Origin: Komagataeibacter xylinus
GTDB lineage: Bacteria; Pseudomonadota; Alphaproteobacteria; Acetobacterales; Acetobacteraceae
DNA length: 64,000 nucleotides
NCBI RefSeq assembly: GCF_009834365.1
Contig: NZ_CP041348.1
Location: forward strand, 2,765,001-2,829,000
Direction of reading: 5' to 3'
Part shown: one piece after another, positions 41,646 to 50,218 of the stretch
Numbering within the stretch: the first letter of the stretch is position 1
Layout: each line of letters begins with the position of its first letter
Made by a program: the position numbers and the translations under genes
The notes under the pieces: model-generated
What the model was told of the DNA's origin: nothing
The model's input: the letters and a program-made list of their open reading frames with translations, nothing else
Databases searched by the model: none

Positions 41646-42548
41646 ATGGATAACCGGATTGGCGAAATGCAGATGTTTCTGCGTGTCGTGGAAAGTGGCA
41701 GTTTTTCCGAGGCGGCCCGCCTGTCGATGACAACGCCCTCGACGATAAGCAAACTGATCGCCCGCGTTGAAACACGCCTTGGCGTACGCCTGCTCGAACG
41801 CTCGACACGCCGTCTTTCCGTCACGCCGGAAGGACAGCTTTACTACGAGCGTGCTCAGGCGCTGATCGCCGAACTTGACGATATGGAACATGCGCTCACA
41901 ACAGGATCGGTCCGGCCTGGCGGCATTGTGCGCATCAATGCCTCGGTGGCCTTCGGAGCGCTGGTTCTTGAACCCCTCCTGCCCGAATTCTGGGAGGCTT
42001 ATCCGGATATCGTCGTTGATCTGTCGCTCTCCGATGAACTGACGGATCTTTATCTTGATCGCACGGATGTCGCCTTCCGGGTTGGACCGATGCAGGATTC
42101 AAATCTGACAGTCCGGCATATCGGCACGGCACGGCGTAAAATCGTTGGATCACCGGATTATCTGAAACGGTCTGGCACACCACAGAGCATTGATGATCTG
42201 GACCGCCACAAATGCCTCGGCTTCAATTTCCGGCGTGCCGCCCCTGTCTGGCCGCTGCAGGAGAAAGGGCGCATCGCGGATCGTATCGTCCGAGGCCCCC
42301 TGCTTGCCAATAACGGCGAAACGGTAAGACGCCTGACGCTACGGGGCGCAGGGCTGGCGCGGCTTGGCGACTACCATGTGCGCGATGACATCAAGGCCGG
42401 CCGTCTCGTGGAAGTTCTGGCCCATGCGGACGTGCAGGACGAAGAAGAGATCCATGCGCTGTATCTCGGTAGCAAACAGACACCCCAACGCGTGAGAGTA
42501 TTTCTCGACTTTGTCATCCCGCGCCTTCAGGCATATCTGCGTGGCTGA
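41646..42548 (+). CDS. LysR-family transcriptional regulator (mdaB-linked)
   Basis: A 300-residue regulator with the N-terminal winged helix (about residues 4-62: FLRVVESGSFSEAARLSMTT, then PSTISKLIARVETRLGVRLL) and a substrate-binding-type effector domain. It resembles the PecT/DsdC-like group often placed beside quinone reductases or aldo-keto reductases. The ATG at 41646 is used. It is divergent to the mdaB-like gene and is probably its activator or repressor, responding to quinones or electrophiles. Confidence 0.88.
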   Translation: MDNRIGEMQMFLRVVESGSFSEAARLSMTTPSTISKLIARVETRLGVRLLERSTRRLSVTPEGQLYYERAQALIAELDDMEHALTTGSVRPGGIVRINASVAFGALVLEPLLPEFWEAYPDIVVDLSLSDELTDLYLDRTDVAFRVGPMQDSNLTVRHIGTARRKIVGSPDYLKRSGTPQSIDDLDRHKCLGFNFRRAAPVWPLQEKGRIADRIVRGPLLANNGETVRRLTLRGAGLARLGDYHVRDDIKAGRLVEVLAHADVQDEEEIHALYLGSKQTPQRVRVFLDFVIPRLQAYLRG

Positions 42549-42745
42549 ATGGTGTGCATTCTGTCAGATCAGAGCGGAAGGATTGATCTCCGGACGATGC
42601 TTTCACGCACGCGCCAATATAATCGGCAGCAGCCCGCCTCGTTCCCATCATCCCCGCGTCGCAGGGATGGCGATCCGGAGCATAATTGGAGAGCATGAAA
42701 CGCCGTGGGACCGTGTGGATTGTCTTCTAAAGCGACGCGTATTCG

Positions 42746-43081
42746 ATGAATTTACATACACTTCTTGCCTTCTGGACAATCTCCATCTTCCTTGCCGCAA
42801 CCCCTGATGCTGACCGGGCGTATGTCATTTCCGCCGGAATACGTGATCATGCCGCAGTCTTTCCCGCTGTATTCGGCCTGTTCCTGGGTATTTCCCTGTT
42901 GCGTCATCCTTCCCTGCCGAAAGAAGGACATGAACGGGAAACTGATGCGCGGTGCTCAATATTAAGCAGCTGCCCCGGAGCGTCCATCGTGACGGGCTAT
43001 ATATCTGGAGCGATCATGATTATGCTTGGTCTGGGTCTGGGTCTGGCGTCGGAAGACATCATGAAATTACTTCATTCATGA
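42746..43081 (+). pseudogene. LysE/RhtB-family exporter with internal deletion
   Basis: The first 50 residues (MNLHTLLAFWTISIFLAATP followed by AYVISAGIRDHAAVFPAVFG) are the start of an amino-acid exporter of the LysE/RhtB family. The family PGADW is changed to PDADR. The middle is missing: the frame jumps to LLRHPSLPKEG, a segment from the centre of the protein. It then ends with a last helix (TGYISGAIMIMLGLGLGLA). Total 111 residues against about 205 in the family. It is probably inactive. Confidence 0.68.
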
Positions 43082-43140
43082 CGATGGAATACGGAAAGTA
43101 AAGATATTGGAAAACCGGCTCTCTGCACAGGTTCCATGAA

Positions 43141-44028
43141 TTAGAGTGAAGCCTGCTGGATCGATTTCCCGATTTCCATGAATGTCGAGACTGCGGGGTT
43201 TTTCGTAGTGATCGGCGCTCGAAGGACAACGTCAAGTCGGGGAGCGTCTGTCAAAGCCCGTGATATCAGCCCTGCCCCCAGTTCGGTACACAGCGATGCG
43301 GGGATAAGGGCTACGCCCAGCCCTTTTGCAACAAGCTGAATGATCGTGTGCTGCAACCGTGGTTCAAGCACGACATGCGGGACAATTCCCCTGGCCGAAA
43401 AATAGCTGTTGATCGCGGATCGCAGAGCCGGCGCTGTCGTAGCGGGTGCTGCGATGATCTTCTCCTCGCGGAGTTCCTCAGGACCGATCTGCGCGACCGT
43501 GGCAAGCGGATGGTCCTTTCGCATGATGATACGCAACCGTTCCCTGGCCAGCAGCACGGTCTGCAGGTGTGGCGCATATCCGCAGTCAAATGTTACGGCA
43601 GCATCCAGTGTTCCCGCCACCAGCATCTCATCGATCTCTGCTGGTGTGCGTTCATCAAGGATAAAGCGGACATCCGGCCTTGCCTCCGCATAAAGCTGCA
43701 CGAGTTGCGGCACGACGCTGTGGGCGGCATGCATCATGAATCCAAACCGCATCTCGCCCTTCATGCCGCTGGCGACCAGCCTGACATCCCGGCATGCCTC
43801 TTCAAACTGCCCCAGCACGTTTCGGCAGTCTTTCATGAAGTGTTTCCCGGCCGGGGTCAGCGCCACGTTGCGCGAGTTTCGTTCAAACAGCTTCACGCCC
43901 AACGTGTGTTCGATCATGGCAATCTGGCGACTGAACGGCGGCTGGCTCATGTTCATCCGCTCGGCGGCCCGACCGAAATGAAGCGTCTCCGCCAGGGCCA
44001 TGAAATACCGCATATGCCGCGTGTCCAT
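43141..44028 (-). CDS. LysR-family transcriptional regulator (AEC-transporter-linked)
   Basis: A 295-residue regulator. The winged helix is near the start (MRYFMALAETLHFGRAAERM, then NMSQPPFSRQIAMIEHTLGV), followed by a LysR substrate-binding domain with FGFMMHAAHSVVPQLVQLYA. The start at 44028 places homology at residue 5; longer starts at 44046 or 44100 are possible but extend into the promoter gap. It is divergent to an AEC-type transporter and likely controls it. An ATATAA-N8-TTATAT dyad lies between the genes. Confidence 0.87.
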   Translation of the reverse strand: MDTRHMRYFMALAETLHFGRAAERMNMSQPPFSRQIAMIEHTLGVKLFERNSRNVALTPAGKHFMKDCRNVLGQFEEACRDVRLVASGMKGEMRFGFMMHAAHSVVPQLVQLYAEARPDVRFILDERTPAEIDEMLVAGTLDAAVTFDCGYAPHLQTVLLARERLRIIMRKDHPLATVAQIGPEELREEKIIAAPATTAPALRSAINSYFSARGIVPHVVLEPRLQHTIIQLVAKGLGVALIPASLCTELGAGLISRALTDAPRLDVVLRAPITTKNPAVSTFMEIGKSIQQASL

Positions 44029-44058
44029 CTGATACCTTGAAAGCATTGATCGTGAACC

Positions 44059-44078
44059 ATATAAGCATTGGATTATAT
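44059..44078. promoter_or_regulatory. AT-rich dyad between LysR and AEC transporter genes
   Basis: ATATAA and TTATAT are separated by eight bases, 50 bp upstream of the transporter start. This is a typical place and composition for a LysR recognition site. Confidence 0.4.
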
Positions 44079-44127
44079 CAATAGCGTTCAGTAGCGTCAC
44101 GCTTTTGCTGACCTCCCGAGATTTTTG

Positions 44128-45069
44128 ATGCTGAACAATCTGCTGATCGTCCTGCCTATCTTTGCCCTCATCCTTACCGGATGGATCGCACGCAAATCGG
44201 GTGCGCTCGGCCCCAATGCCACGCGCGAAGTCAATCGGCTGGTGGTCTATCTCGCACTGCCCGCGGTGCTGTTCGACATCGTGGCAAATGCAAAAATGAC
44301 CGATCTGTGGGAGCCGGGATTCATTACAGCGTTCACGCTTGGCTGTTTTATCGTGTTTGCCGGGACGCTGTGGTGGCGGGTCTCAACAGGACATCATCTT
44401 GCCGATGCCGCCATTGACGGACTGAACGCAAGCTACGCCAATACGGGGTTTGTCGGTTTCCCGCTCGTCCTGTCGCTCGTCGGCGATACCGGCATGGCGC
44501 CGACCCTCATCGCCACGATCGTGACGGTCTGTGTGCTGTTTGTCATAGCGATCGTTTTGATCGAGGCCGGACTGCAGACCGAAGCACGGCCGCGCGACAT
44601 TGTCGCGAAAACGCTCTTCTCGCTGGTGAAAAATCCATTGCTGGTGGCGCCAGCACTTGGTGGCCTGGTCATGGTATCCGGTGGGCATCTGCCGGAACCC
44701 GTTCATGCCTTCCTGAAGCTTCTCGGCGGGGCTGCATCCCCCTGCGCCCTGATCGCCCTCGGTCTGTTCCTTGCCGGAAATTCCGCCGGTGCCGCATCTG
44801 CACGCCTGTCGACCGCTGCCATTCTTGTCAGCCTGAAGCTGATCGCCCAACCTCTGGTTACGTGGATCATTGCAGCACCCGTGCTCCACCTCCCTCCGGC
44901 GATGACAAACATTGCGGTGCTTCTTGCCGCACTGCCCACGGGAACCGGCTCGTTCATGCTGGCAGAATTCTATGACCGGGAGGCAGCCCTTACCGGGCGT
45001 GTCGTTCTGGCCTCCACCGTGCTCTCGATTGCAACGATCTCGCTCTATCTCGCTTTTGCGCCCATGTAG
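44128..45069 (+). CDS. AEC-family (auxin efflux carrier-like) transporter
   Basis: A 313-residue inner-membrane carrier with about ten helices. It is typical of the AEC family, which in bacteria includes malonate, malate and other organic-acid transporters. Features: LIVLPIFALILTGWIARKSG at the start, NRLVVYLALPAVLFDIVA, the duplicated middle NASYANTGFVGFPLVLSLVG, and LPTGTGSFMLAEFY near the end. Its 3' end overlaps the convergent LysR gene by 25 bases. The substrate is unknown. Probably controlled by the divergent LysR protein. Confidence 0.87.
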   Translation: MLNNLLIVLPIFALILTGWIARKSGALGPNATREVNRLVVYLALPAVLFDIVANAKMTDLWEPGFITAFTLGCFIVFAGTLWWRVSTGHHLADAAIDGLNASYANTGFVGFPLVLSLVGDTGMAPTLIATIVTVCVLFVIAIVLIEAGLQTEARPRDIVAKTLFSLVKNPLLVAPALGGLVMVSGGHLPEPVHAFLKLLGGAASPCALIALGLFLAGNSAGAASARLSTAAILVSLKLIAQPLVTWIIAAPVLHLPPAMTNIAVLLAALPTGTGSFMLAEFYDREAALTGRVVLASTVLSIATISLYLAFAPM

Positions 45070-45977
45070 GGACGCTCACTCGCATTGTGGTGAAGTCGCG
45101 GGCCAATAATCTCCACCAGCCAGTCCACGAACACACGCACGCGCGGAGAAAGCTGCCTGTTGCTTGGATAAAGCACAGAAACCGGCGTGGGCGCGGGTGG
45201 AAAATCAGGGAGGACTTCGATCAGCGTGCCATTTGCAAGGTCATCCTCACAGCCATAGCGCGGTACCTGCACGAGGCCAAAGCCAAGCCTGGCCGCTTCG
45301 GCATAGGTATCAACACCTCCGACCAACAGGCGCGCCGGAAGCGAAATCTCGATCACCTCCTCTCCGCGCGTAAACTCCAGTGGCAGGGTCTGGCCGGTGC
45401 GTGAGGACACGAAGCCAATCATCTGATGGCCCTCAAGATCAGCGGGAGAGGCAGGCATTCCGTGCCGCGCCAGATAGGTCGGGCTCGCAACCGTCATCTC
45501 CTTCATAACGCCAAGGGGGCGGACAATCATTTCGCTATCCGGCAGGCTCCCGGTCCGGACCACGCAGTCCACCCCTTCGCGCACCAGATCGACAAACCGC
45601 TCGCCCTCGCCAAGATGAACGGTCAGCGCCGGATGACGGGCCAGGAAGTCCGGCAATGCTGGCAGCAGGGTCATACGCGCCAGACGCCCAATGACGTCAG
45701 CGCGCAGCAGGCCGGCCACAGCACCACTCGCACCACGATCGGCATCTTCAAGGTCCGCCAGGATCGCCACACACCGGCGATAATAGGCAGCGCCTTCCTC
45801 CGTTGGCCGAACGTGGCGGGTGGAACGGTGCAGCAGTCGGGTGCCGAGCCTTTGCTCCAGCGCCTTGATCGCGGCGGTGGCAACCGGGCGGGAGATGCCG
45901 CAATCGGCTGCGGCGGCGCTAAAGCTGCTGCGGTCAACAATGCGGACGAAGAGGTCGAGTGTGGCAAGCCTGTCCAT
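45045..45977 (-). CDS. LysR-family transcriptional regulator (SDR-linked)
   Basis: A 310-residue regulator with the N-terminal winged helix (LFVRIVDRSSFSAAAADCGI, then SRPVATAAIKALEQRLGTRL). The effector domain is typical of the CrgA/PecT group (DCVVRTGSLPDSEMIVRPLG, GFGLVQVPRYGCEDDL). It is divergent to an SDR gene with a perfect 12-bp palindrome between them, and its 3' end overlaps the AEC transporter gene tail to tail. Confidence 0.88.
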   Translation of the reverse strand: MDRLATLDLFVRIVDRSSFSAAAADCGISRPVATAAIKALEQRLGTRLLHRSTRHVRPTEEGAAYYRRCVAILADLEDADRGASGAVAGLLRADVIGRLARMTLLPALPDFLARHPALTVHLGEGERFVDLVREGVDCVVRTGSLPDSEMIVRPLGVMKEMTVASPTYLARHGMPASPADLEGHQMIGFVSSRTGQTLPLEFTRGEEVIEISLPARLLVGGVDTYAEAARLGFGLVQVPRYGCEDDLANGTLIEVLPDFPPAPTPVSVLYPSNRQLSPRVRVFVDWLVEIIGPRLHHNASERPYMGAKAR

Positions 45978-46012
45978 GGGATTATTCCATGGCGCAAAAC
46001 AATGCTGACGGA

Positions 46013-46024
46013 AAGAGCGCTCTT
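46013..46024. promoter_or_regulatory. Perfect palindrome between LysR and SDR genes
   Basis: AAGAGCGCTCTT is a perfect 12-bp palindrome, 55 bp upstream of the SDR start in the 101-bp divergent gap. It is a candidate LysR operator. Confidence 0.35.
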
Positions 46025-46078
46025 ATCGAACGGCCAACGTTGTGACCAGAATTGCCCCCTCACCCGTTGGAGATTTCT

Positions 46079-46840
46079 ATGCCTGAAGCAGACATCATTG
46101 CCATTGTCACCGGCGGCAGCCGTGGACTGGGCCGCGCAACCGTTGAAGCCCTCGCCCGACGCGGCGTCTCATCAATCCTGACCTATCACACCAACAGATC
46201 CGCAGCCGATGAGGTGGTCGATAGTGTCGAACAGAGCGGCGCCCGCGCAGTGGCCCTGCAACTCGACACCGGCGACACGCACTCCTTTCCCGCCTTCGCC
46301 GACGAAGTCCGCAGCGTGCTGCGCGAATGGGGTGCGGAGCATTTCAATTATCTGGTCAACATGGCCGGTACGTCCCATAGCGGGCTGTTTGGCGAGGTGA
46401 CGGAAGAGGATTTTGATGCCGCCTATCGCGTGCACGCCAAAGGTCCGTTTTTCCTGACGCAGACGCTACTGCCACTGATCGCGGATGGTGGCCGGATCGT
46501 GAACATCTCATCCGGTCTGACGCGCTTTGCTTATCCCGGCCGGATTGCCTATGCCGCCATGAAGGGCGCGGTAGAAGTCATGACGCACTACATGGCCAAG
46601 GAACTCGGGGCCCGTCGCATTGCCGTCAACACAGTGGCGCCGGGTGCGATCCAGACGGATTTCTCGGGAGGTATGGTGCGGGACAATCCGGACATTGCCC
46701 GGCATATTGCAGAAGTAACCGCACTCGGACGTCCCGGCCTTCCTGACGACATCGGCCCGATGATCGCCTCCCTGCTGTCCGAAGACAATCGCTGGGTGAA
46801 CGCGCAGCGGATCGAAGTCTCCGGTGGCCAGGCCATCTGA
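46079..46840 (+). CDS. Short-chain dehydrogenase/reductase (FabG-like)
   Basis: A 253-residue SDR with the cofactor motif TGGSRGLGRAT, NMAGTSHSG after strand 4, the catalytic Ser region NISSGLTRF, and Tyr-x-x-x-Lys as YAAMK. The C-terminus VNAQRIEVSGGQAI is typical of the classical family. It reduces or oxidises a carbonyl/alcohol with NAD(P)(H); FabG-like form does not imply fatty acid synthesis. The ATG at 46079 follows TTGGAG. Probably controlled by the divergent LysR protein, and convergent to the Nit1C cluster. Confidence 0.87.
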   Translation: MPEADIIAIVTGGSRGLGRATVEALARRGVSSILTYHTNRSAADEVVDSVEQSGARAVALQLDTGDTHSFPAFADEVRSVLREWGAEHFNYLVNMAGTSHSGLFGEVTEEDFDAAYRVHAKGPFFLTQTLLPLIADGGRIVNISSGLTRFAYPGRIAYAAMKGAVEVMTHYMAKELGARRIAVNTVAPGAIQTDFSGGMVRDNPDIARHIAEVTALGRPGLPDDIGPMIASLLSEDNRWVNAQRIEVSGGQAI

Positions 46841-46878
46841 ACGGGCCGTTCCACAAATGGCATGCCACACTGCTACCA

Positions 46879-48651
46879 TCAGGATACCAGCAGACGTTTG
46901 CGTGTAATCTTGCCAGATACGGTGGTCGGCAGGTGACTGACGAAGCGGACTTCTTTCAGACCAATCCAGCGCCCGAGGACTTCATTGACCCGTGCTACGA
47001 TTTCCTCGGCAGAAGGTGCGCATTCCACCTCGGGATCAGGAACCACGTAGGCGACAGGTCGCTGCCCCCGCAGTTCATCCGGGGTTGCGACCACGGCGCA
47101 GGCATGAACGGCAGGGTTAGAAGCGATGATCTTTTCGATCTGCACGCCCGAAATCCGCCGGCCTGCGACCTTTATGACGTCGTCAGAACGCCCGAGCATA
47201 TGAACGGCGCGGTTGGCCTCGATCATGCCTTCGTCGAAGGTGCGATAATACCTGCGTGTTTCATCAAGATACGCTGCAGGAGCACGGATCGCCCTGTCCT
47301 TCCAGACACCCGCCAGACAGCCAGGGGGCAACGGCAGGGAGAGAACAATCTCGCCGCACCGTTCCTCCGGTATGGACGGCACTATGGCCGGACGGAATCC
47401 CGGTGCAGGCCGCCCGATGTCATTCATGAGCGCCACCGGTTCACGCTCGGCCAGGCCGAAGAAATGCGCGGTGATGCTCCACCCGGTTTCGGTCTGCCAC
47501 CAGTGATTGACCACGGGTTTGCGAAAATACGACCGCGCCCAGTCGAGCAAGGTAGGATCCGCATATTCCCCGGCTACGAAGATGCAGGCGAGTGCTGGCA
47601 GGATCGCTCCTGACAGATGACGGCTCTCCTGTCGCGTAAGTCGCATCTGGGTAGGCGTGGTGAACAGGCATTTTACCTCGTGCTCATGGCAGAGCGCGCG
47701 GATCGCGGAAGCCGATGCGCTCCCCTCCACGATCATACTCGTGCAGCCGCTGATCAGCGGCGCATAGACACCATAGGAATGACCGACGACCCAGCCGAGA
47801 TCGGACGTAGTAAAGAAAGTATCGCCGGGTTCGCAGCCATAGATCAGTTCCATGGACAGCGCGAGCGCCACGGCATGGCCGCCATTGTCACGCACAATGC
47901 CCTTCGCATTCCCTGTCGTTCCAGATGTATGAAGAATATATAATGGATCTTCTGATTGCAGCGTGACCGGATCAACTGGGGCAGATTGTTCCAGCGTATG
48001 GAAATCATGATCCCGCATCGGCAGAAGCGAAGCTGAACAGGCCGCTCGTTGTGCGATTATGCATGCATGCGGCCTATGCGTCGCTTCGGCCAGCGCCTCA
48101 TGCAGGGTGGGCGCAGACGGGATGGACGTCTGCCCATGAAAGCTGCAACTGGCGATGATAATGACTTTCGGGGCCACATCATCAATCCTGCGCGCCAGTT
48201 CCGGCCCCGCATAACCGGCAAAAACCACCACATGCACGGCTCCGATCCGCGCACAGGCCAGCATGGCGATGGCTGTTTCGATCATGGTCGGCATGGCAAT
48301 CAGGACACGGTCGCCCTTCCCTACCCCCAGCGAGCGCAGCCCACCGGCAAACCCGGCCACCCTGCCCTGTAGTTCCCGGTAGGTTACCATCTGCCGTTCT
48401 TTTGTGGCGCAGGAATGCCAGATCAGCGCCGCCTGCCCGCAGCGTCCATCCTGCACATGCCGGTCCACGGCATTGTAGCAGGTGTTGAGCGTGGCGTCGG
48501 GAAACCAGTCATGCCAGCCATCCGCCCGCGTTCTGCATGCGATTCCAGGTGCCTGCTTCCATGTGATGCGCCGTGCGGCATCCAGCCAGAATGCCTCTGG
48601 CTGGTTCAGGGCTGCGTCATACATCGCTTCATATGTTGTCCATGCAAGCAT
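46879..48651 (-). CDS. Acyl-CoA synthetase, acetate/propionate-CoA ligase type, at the end of the Nit1C operon
   Basis: A 590-residue adenylate-forming ligase that activates a short carboxylic acid with ATP and CoA. It has the N-terminal ACS domain (WHDWFPDATLNTCYNAVDRH), the AMP-binding loop YILHTSGTTGNAKGIVRDNG, FTTSDLGWVVGHSY, the NHWWQTETGW motif that shapes the acyl pocket, and GRSDDVIKVAGRRIS. The acetylatable lysine is in TVSGKITRK. It resembles PrpE-type propionyl-CoA synthetases. It starts 15 bp after the flavoprotein gene on the same strand, so it is co-transcribed with the nitrilase cluster. I do not know this gene as a standard Nit1C member. A product acid of the cluster is one possible substrate. 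Confidence 0.88.
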   Translation of the reverse strand: MLAWTTYEAMYDAALNQPEAFWLDAARRITWKQAPGIACRTRADGWHDWFPDATLNTCYNAVDRHVQDGRCGQAALIWHSCATKERQMVTYRELQGRVAGFAGGLRSLGVGKGDRVLIAMPTMIETAIAMLACARIGAVHVVVFAGYAGPELARRIDDVAPKVIIIASCSFHGQTSIPSAPTLHEALAEATHRPHACIIAQRAACSASLLPMRDHDFHTLEQSAPVDPVTLQSEDPLYILHTSGTTGNAKGIVRDNGGHAVALALSMELIYGCEPGDTFFTTSDLGWVVGHSYGVYAPLISGCTSMIVEGSASASAIRALCHEHEVKCLFTTPTQMRLTRQESRHLSGAILPALACIFVAGEYADPTLLDWARSYFRKPVVNHWWQTETGWSITAHFFGLAEREPVALMNDIGRPAPGFRPAIVPSIPEERCGEIVLSLPLPPGCLAGVWKDRAIRAPAAYLDETRRYYRTFDEGMIEANRAVHMLGRSDDVIKVAGRRISGVQIEKIIASNPAVHACAVVATPDELRGQRPVAYVVPDPEVECAPSAEEIVARVNEVLGRWIGLKEVRFVSHLPTTVSGKITRKRLLVS

Positions 48652-48666
48652 GGCGCTGTCCTCCGC

Positions 48667-49920
48667 TCAGGCTACGGGCACGTGTTTGCCGGTGATCTGG
48701 CTGGCCAGCCATGCAGCATCGCGCGAAACACCGGAGAACCGTCCCGATCCCCATGTGTGCAGCCACGGCAGGCCGAGGAAGTAGAATCCCGGCGCGTCGG
48801 TCACGCCGCGATGCCAGACCGGCTTGCCCGCCCCACTGAAAACCGGCACGTCGATCCAGCGATAGTTCGGGCGGAAGCCGATGCACCAGACGATCGAGGT
48901 GATGCCTGCGGCCTTCAGGTCCAGCGGCGCATTGCTACGATCGGGCTCCCAGATGGGTACATAGGGCGCTTCGGTGGGGGCACTAATCCCTTCGCGGGCG
49001 ATATAGGCGTCAATGGACTGCTTGATATCGGCATTGGTCCTGTCCGCATCATCAAGGTTTTCCGCAAGATCCGGCGCGAAGTGTGCGATTTCGTCACGGA
49101 TGGTCTCAAGCGTGCCATGCAGGCCCACGCCCTCCATGGCAAAGAGGCGCAGGTCAAGATCATGGCCGCCATTCCGGCCCGTGACATAATGATTGGTCTT
49201 GTCGCGTGCGCCGTCACGCAGGGGGTGATTATCTACCGTCAGGTCATAGAAGTGCATGTCCGCAAGCCAGTCCACAACGTCGCGGCCACGATAGAAGCGC
49301 GAGACACGCGGGGCGGAACCGACACACAGATGAACCTTGCGTTTTTCAAGGAACAGGTCCTCGACAATCTGCGCGCCGGACTGGCCGCTGCCCACGACCA
49401 GAACCGCGCCGTCCGGAAGCTGGGCGGCATTGCGGTAATCCTGCGAGTGGACCTGATGGATGGCGGGGTCGATCGCGCTGGCATAGCCGGGGATGACCGC
49501 GTCCTGATAGGCACCTGACGCGATGACAACATGTTTCGCGTGCCACGCCTCACCACCTGCTACCACGTGGTAGCCACCACTTTCATGGCGCGTGATGGAG
49601 GTGACAGCCGTGTGTTCACGCAGCGGTGGATTGAAGGACACAACAAAGCCTTTGGCGTAGTCGATAATTTCCTGCTTCACCATGAAGCCGTGAGGATCGC
49701 TCCCTTTGTAGGGATGCCCTGGGAGTGCGCACTGCCAGTTTGGCGTGACCAGGCAAAAATTGTCCCAGCGTTCGTCATCCCACGAATGGCAGGCCGTCTT
49801 TGCCTCAAAGACAATGTGCTCCACCTTCTCGCGGCAGAGATACCAGCTCATCGAGAGCCCGGCCTGTCCGCCACCCACGATGATGACGGGGATGCTTTTT
49901 TCGTTCTGTGACATGGTCAT
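48667..49920 (-). CDS. Nit1C flavin-dependent monooxygenase (MSMEG_0569-like)
   Basis: A 417-residue FAD/NADPH flavoprotein of the FMO/TrkA-like type. It has the N-terminal VIIVGGGQAGLSMSWYL FAD fold, the DERWDNFCLVTPNWQCALPG segment conserved in this subfamily, a second dinucleotide fold VLVVGSGQSGAQIVEDLF, and the C-terminal GFYFLGLPWLHTWGSGRFSG. MSMEG_0569-type members occur with the nitrilase cluster and are called NitH in the Pseudomonas nomenclature as I recall it. It should oxygenate a cluster intermediate. I chose the ATG at 49920 where homology begins; a longer frame overlaps the preceding gene. Confidence 0.88.
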   Translation of the reverse strand: MTMSQNEKSIPVIIVGGGQAGLSMSWYLCREKVEHIVFEAKTACHSWDDERWDNFCLVTPNWQCALPGHPYKGSDPHGFMVKQEIIDYAKGFVVSFNPPLREHTAVTSITRHESGGYHVVAGGEAWHAKHVVIASGAYQDAVIPGYASAIDPAIHQVHSQDYRNAAQLPDGAVLVVGSGQSGAQIVEDLFLEKRKVHLCVGSAPRVSRFYRGRDVVDWLADMHFYDLTVDNHPLRDGARDKTNHYVTGRNGGHDLDLRLFAMEGVGLHGTLETIRDEIAHFAPDLAENLDDADRTNADIKQSIDAYIAREGISAPTEAPYVPIWEPDRSNAPLDLKAAGITSIVWCIGFRPNYRWIDVPVFSGAGKPVWHRGVTDAPGFYFLGLPWLHTWGSGRFSGVSRDAAWLASQITGKHVPVA

Positions 49921-49930
49921 TCTTTTCGTC

Positions 49931-50218
49931 TCAATAACTGAAAGACAGGACGCGCACCTGCGCATCGGGTCGATTGAGGAAGGGCGTACTGGCCTGTCGA
50001 ATGGCATGCAGCTGGCCAAGGGCGCGGCTGCACGGAAAGCCGTAGCGCGCACGAACCCGCTCGCTGGCTTCCGTCAGGGCCGTATCCGCCTTTTCAAGAA
50101 ACTCCCGGACCGGATAGTCCTGACCGGGCATGAAATGGTCTCTTATGACCAGTGATGGGGAGTAACAGTCGGTCTCCTTCCCATCGGGCCAGCACACGCG
50201 AAAGGTCATTTCGGGCAT
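49931..50218 (-). CDS. Nit1C small protein (MSMEG_0570-like)
   Basis: A 95-residue protein of the MSMEG_0570 type, found with nitrilase clusters in mycobacteria and other bacteria and associated with nitrogen starvation. Recognisable features: MPEMTFRVCWPDGKETDCYS, VIRDHFMPGQDYPVREFLEK and RARYGFPCSRALGQL. Two conserved cysteines are visible; no enzymatic motif is known. It overlaps the glycosyltransferase gene by 13 bases and is followed by the monooxygenase gene ten bases later. Confidence 0.86.
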   Translation of the reverse strand: MPEMTFRVCWPDGKETDCYSPSLVIRDHFMPGQDYPVREFLEKADTALTEASERVRARYGFPCSRALGQLHAIRQASTPFLNRPDAQVRVLSFSY

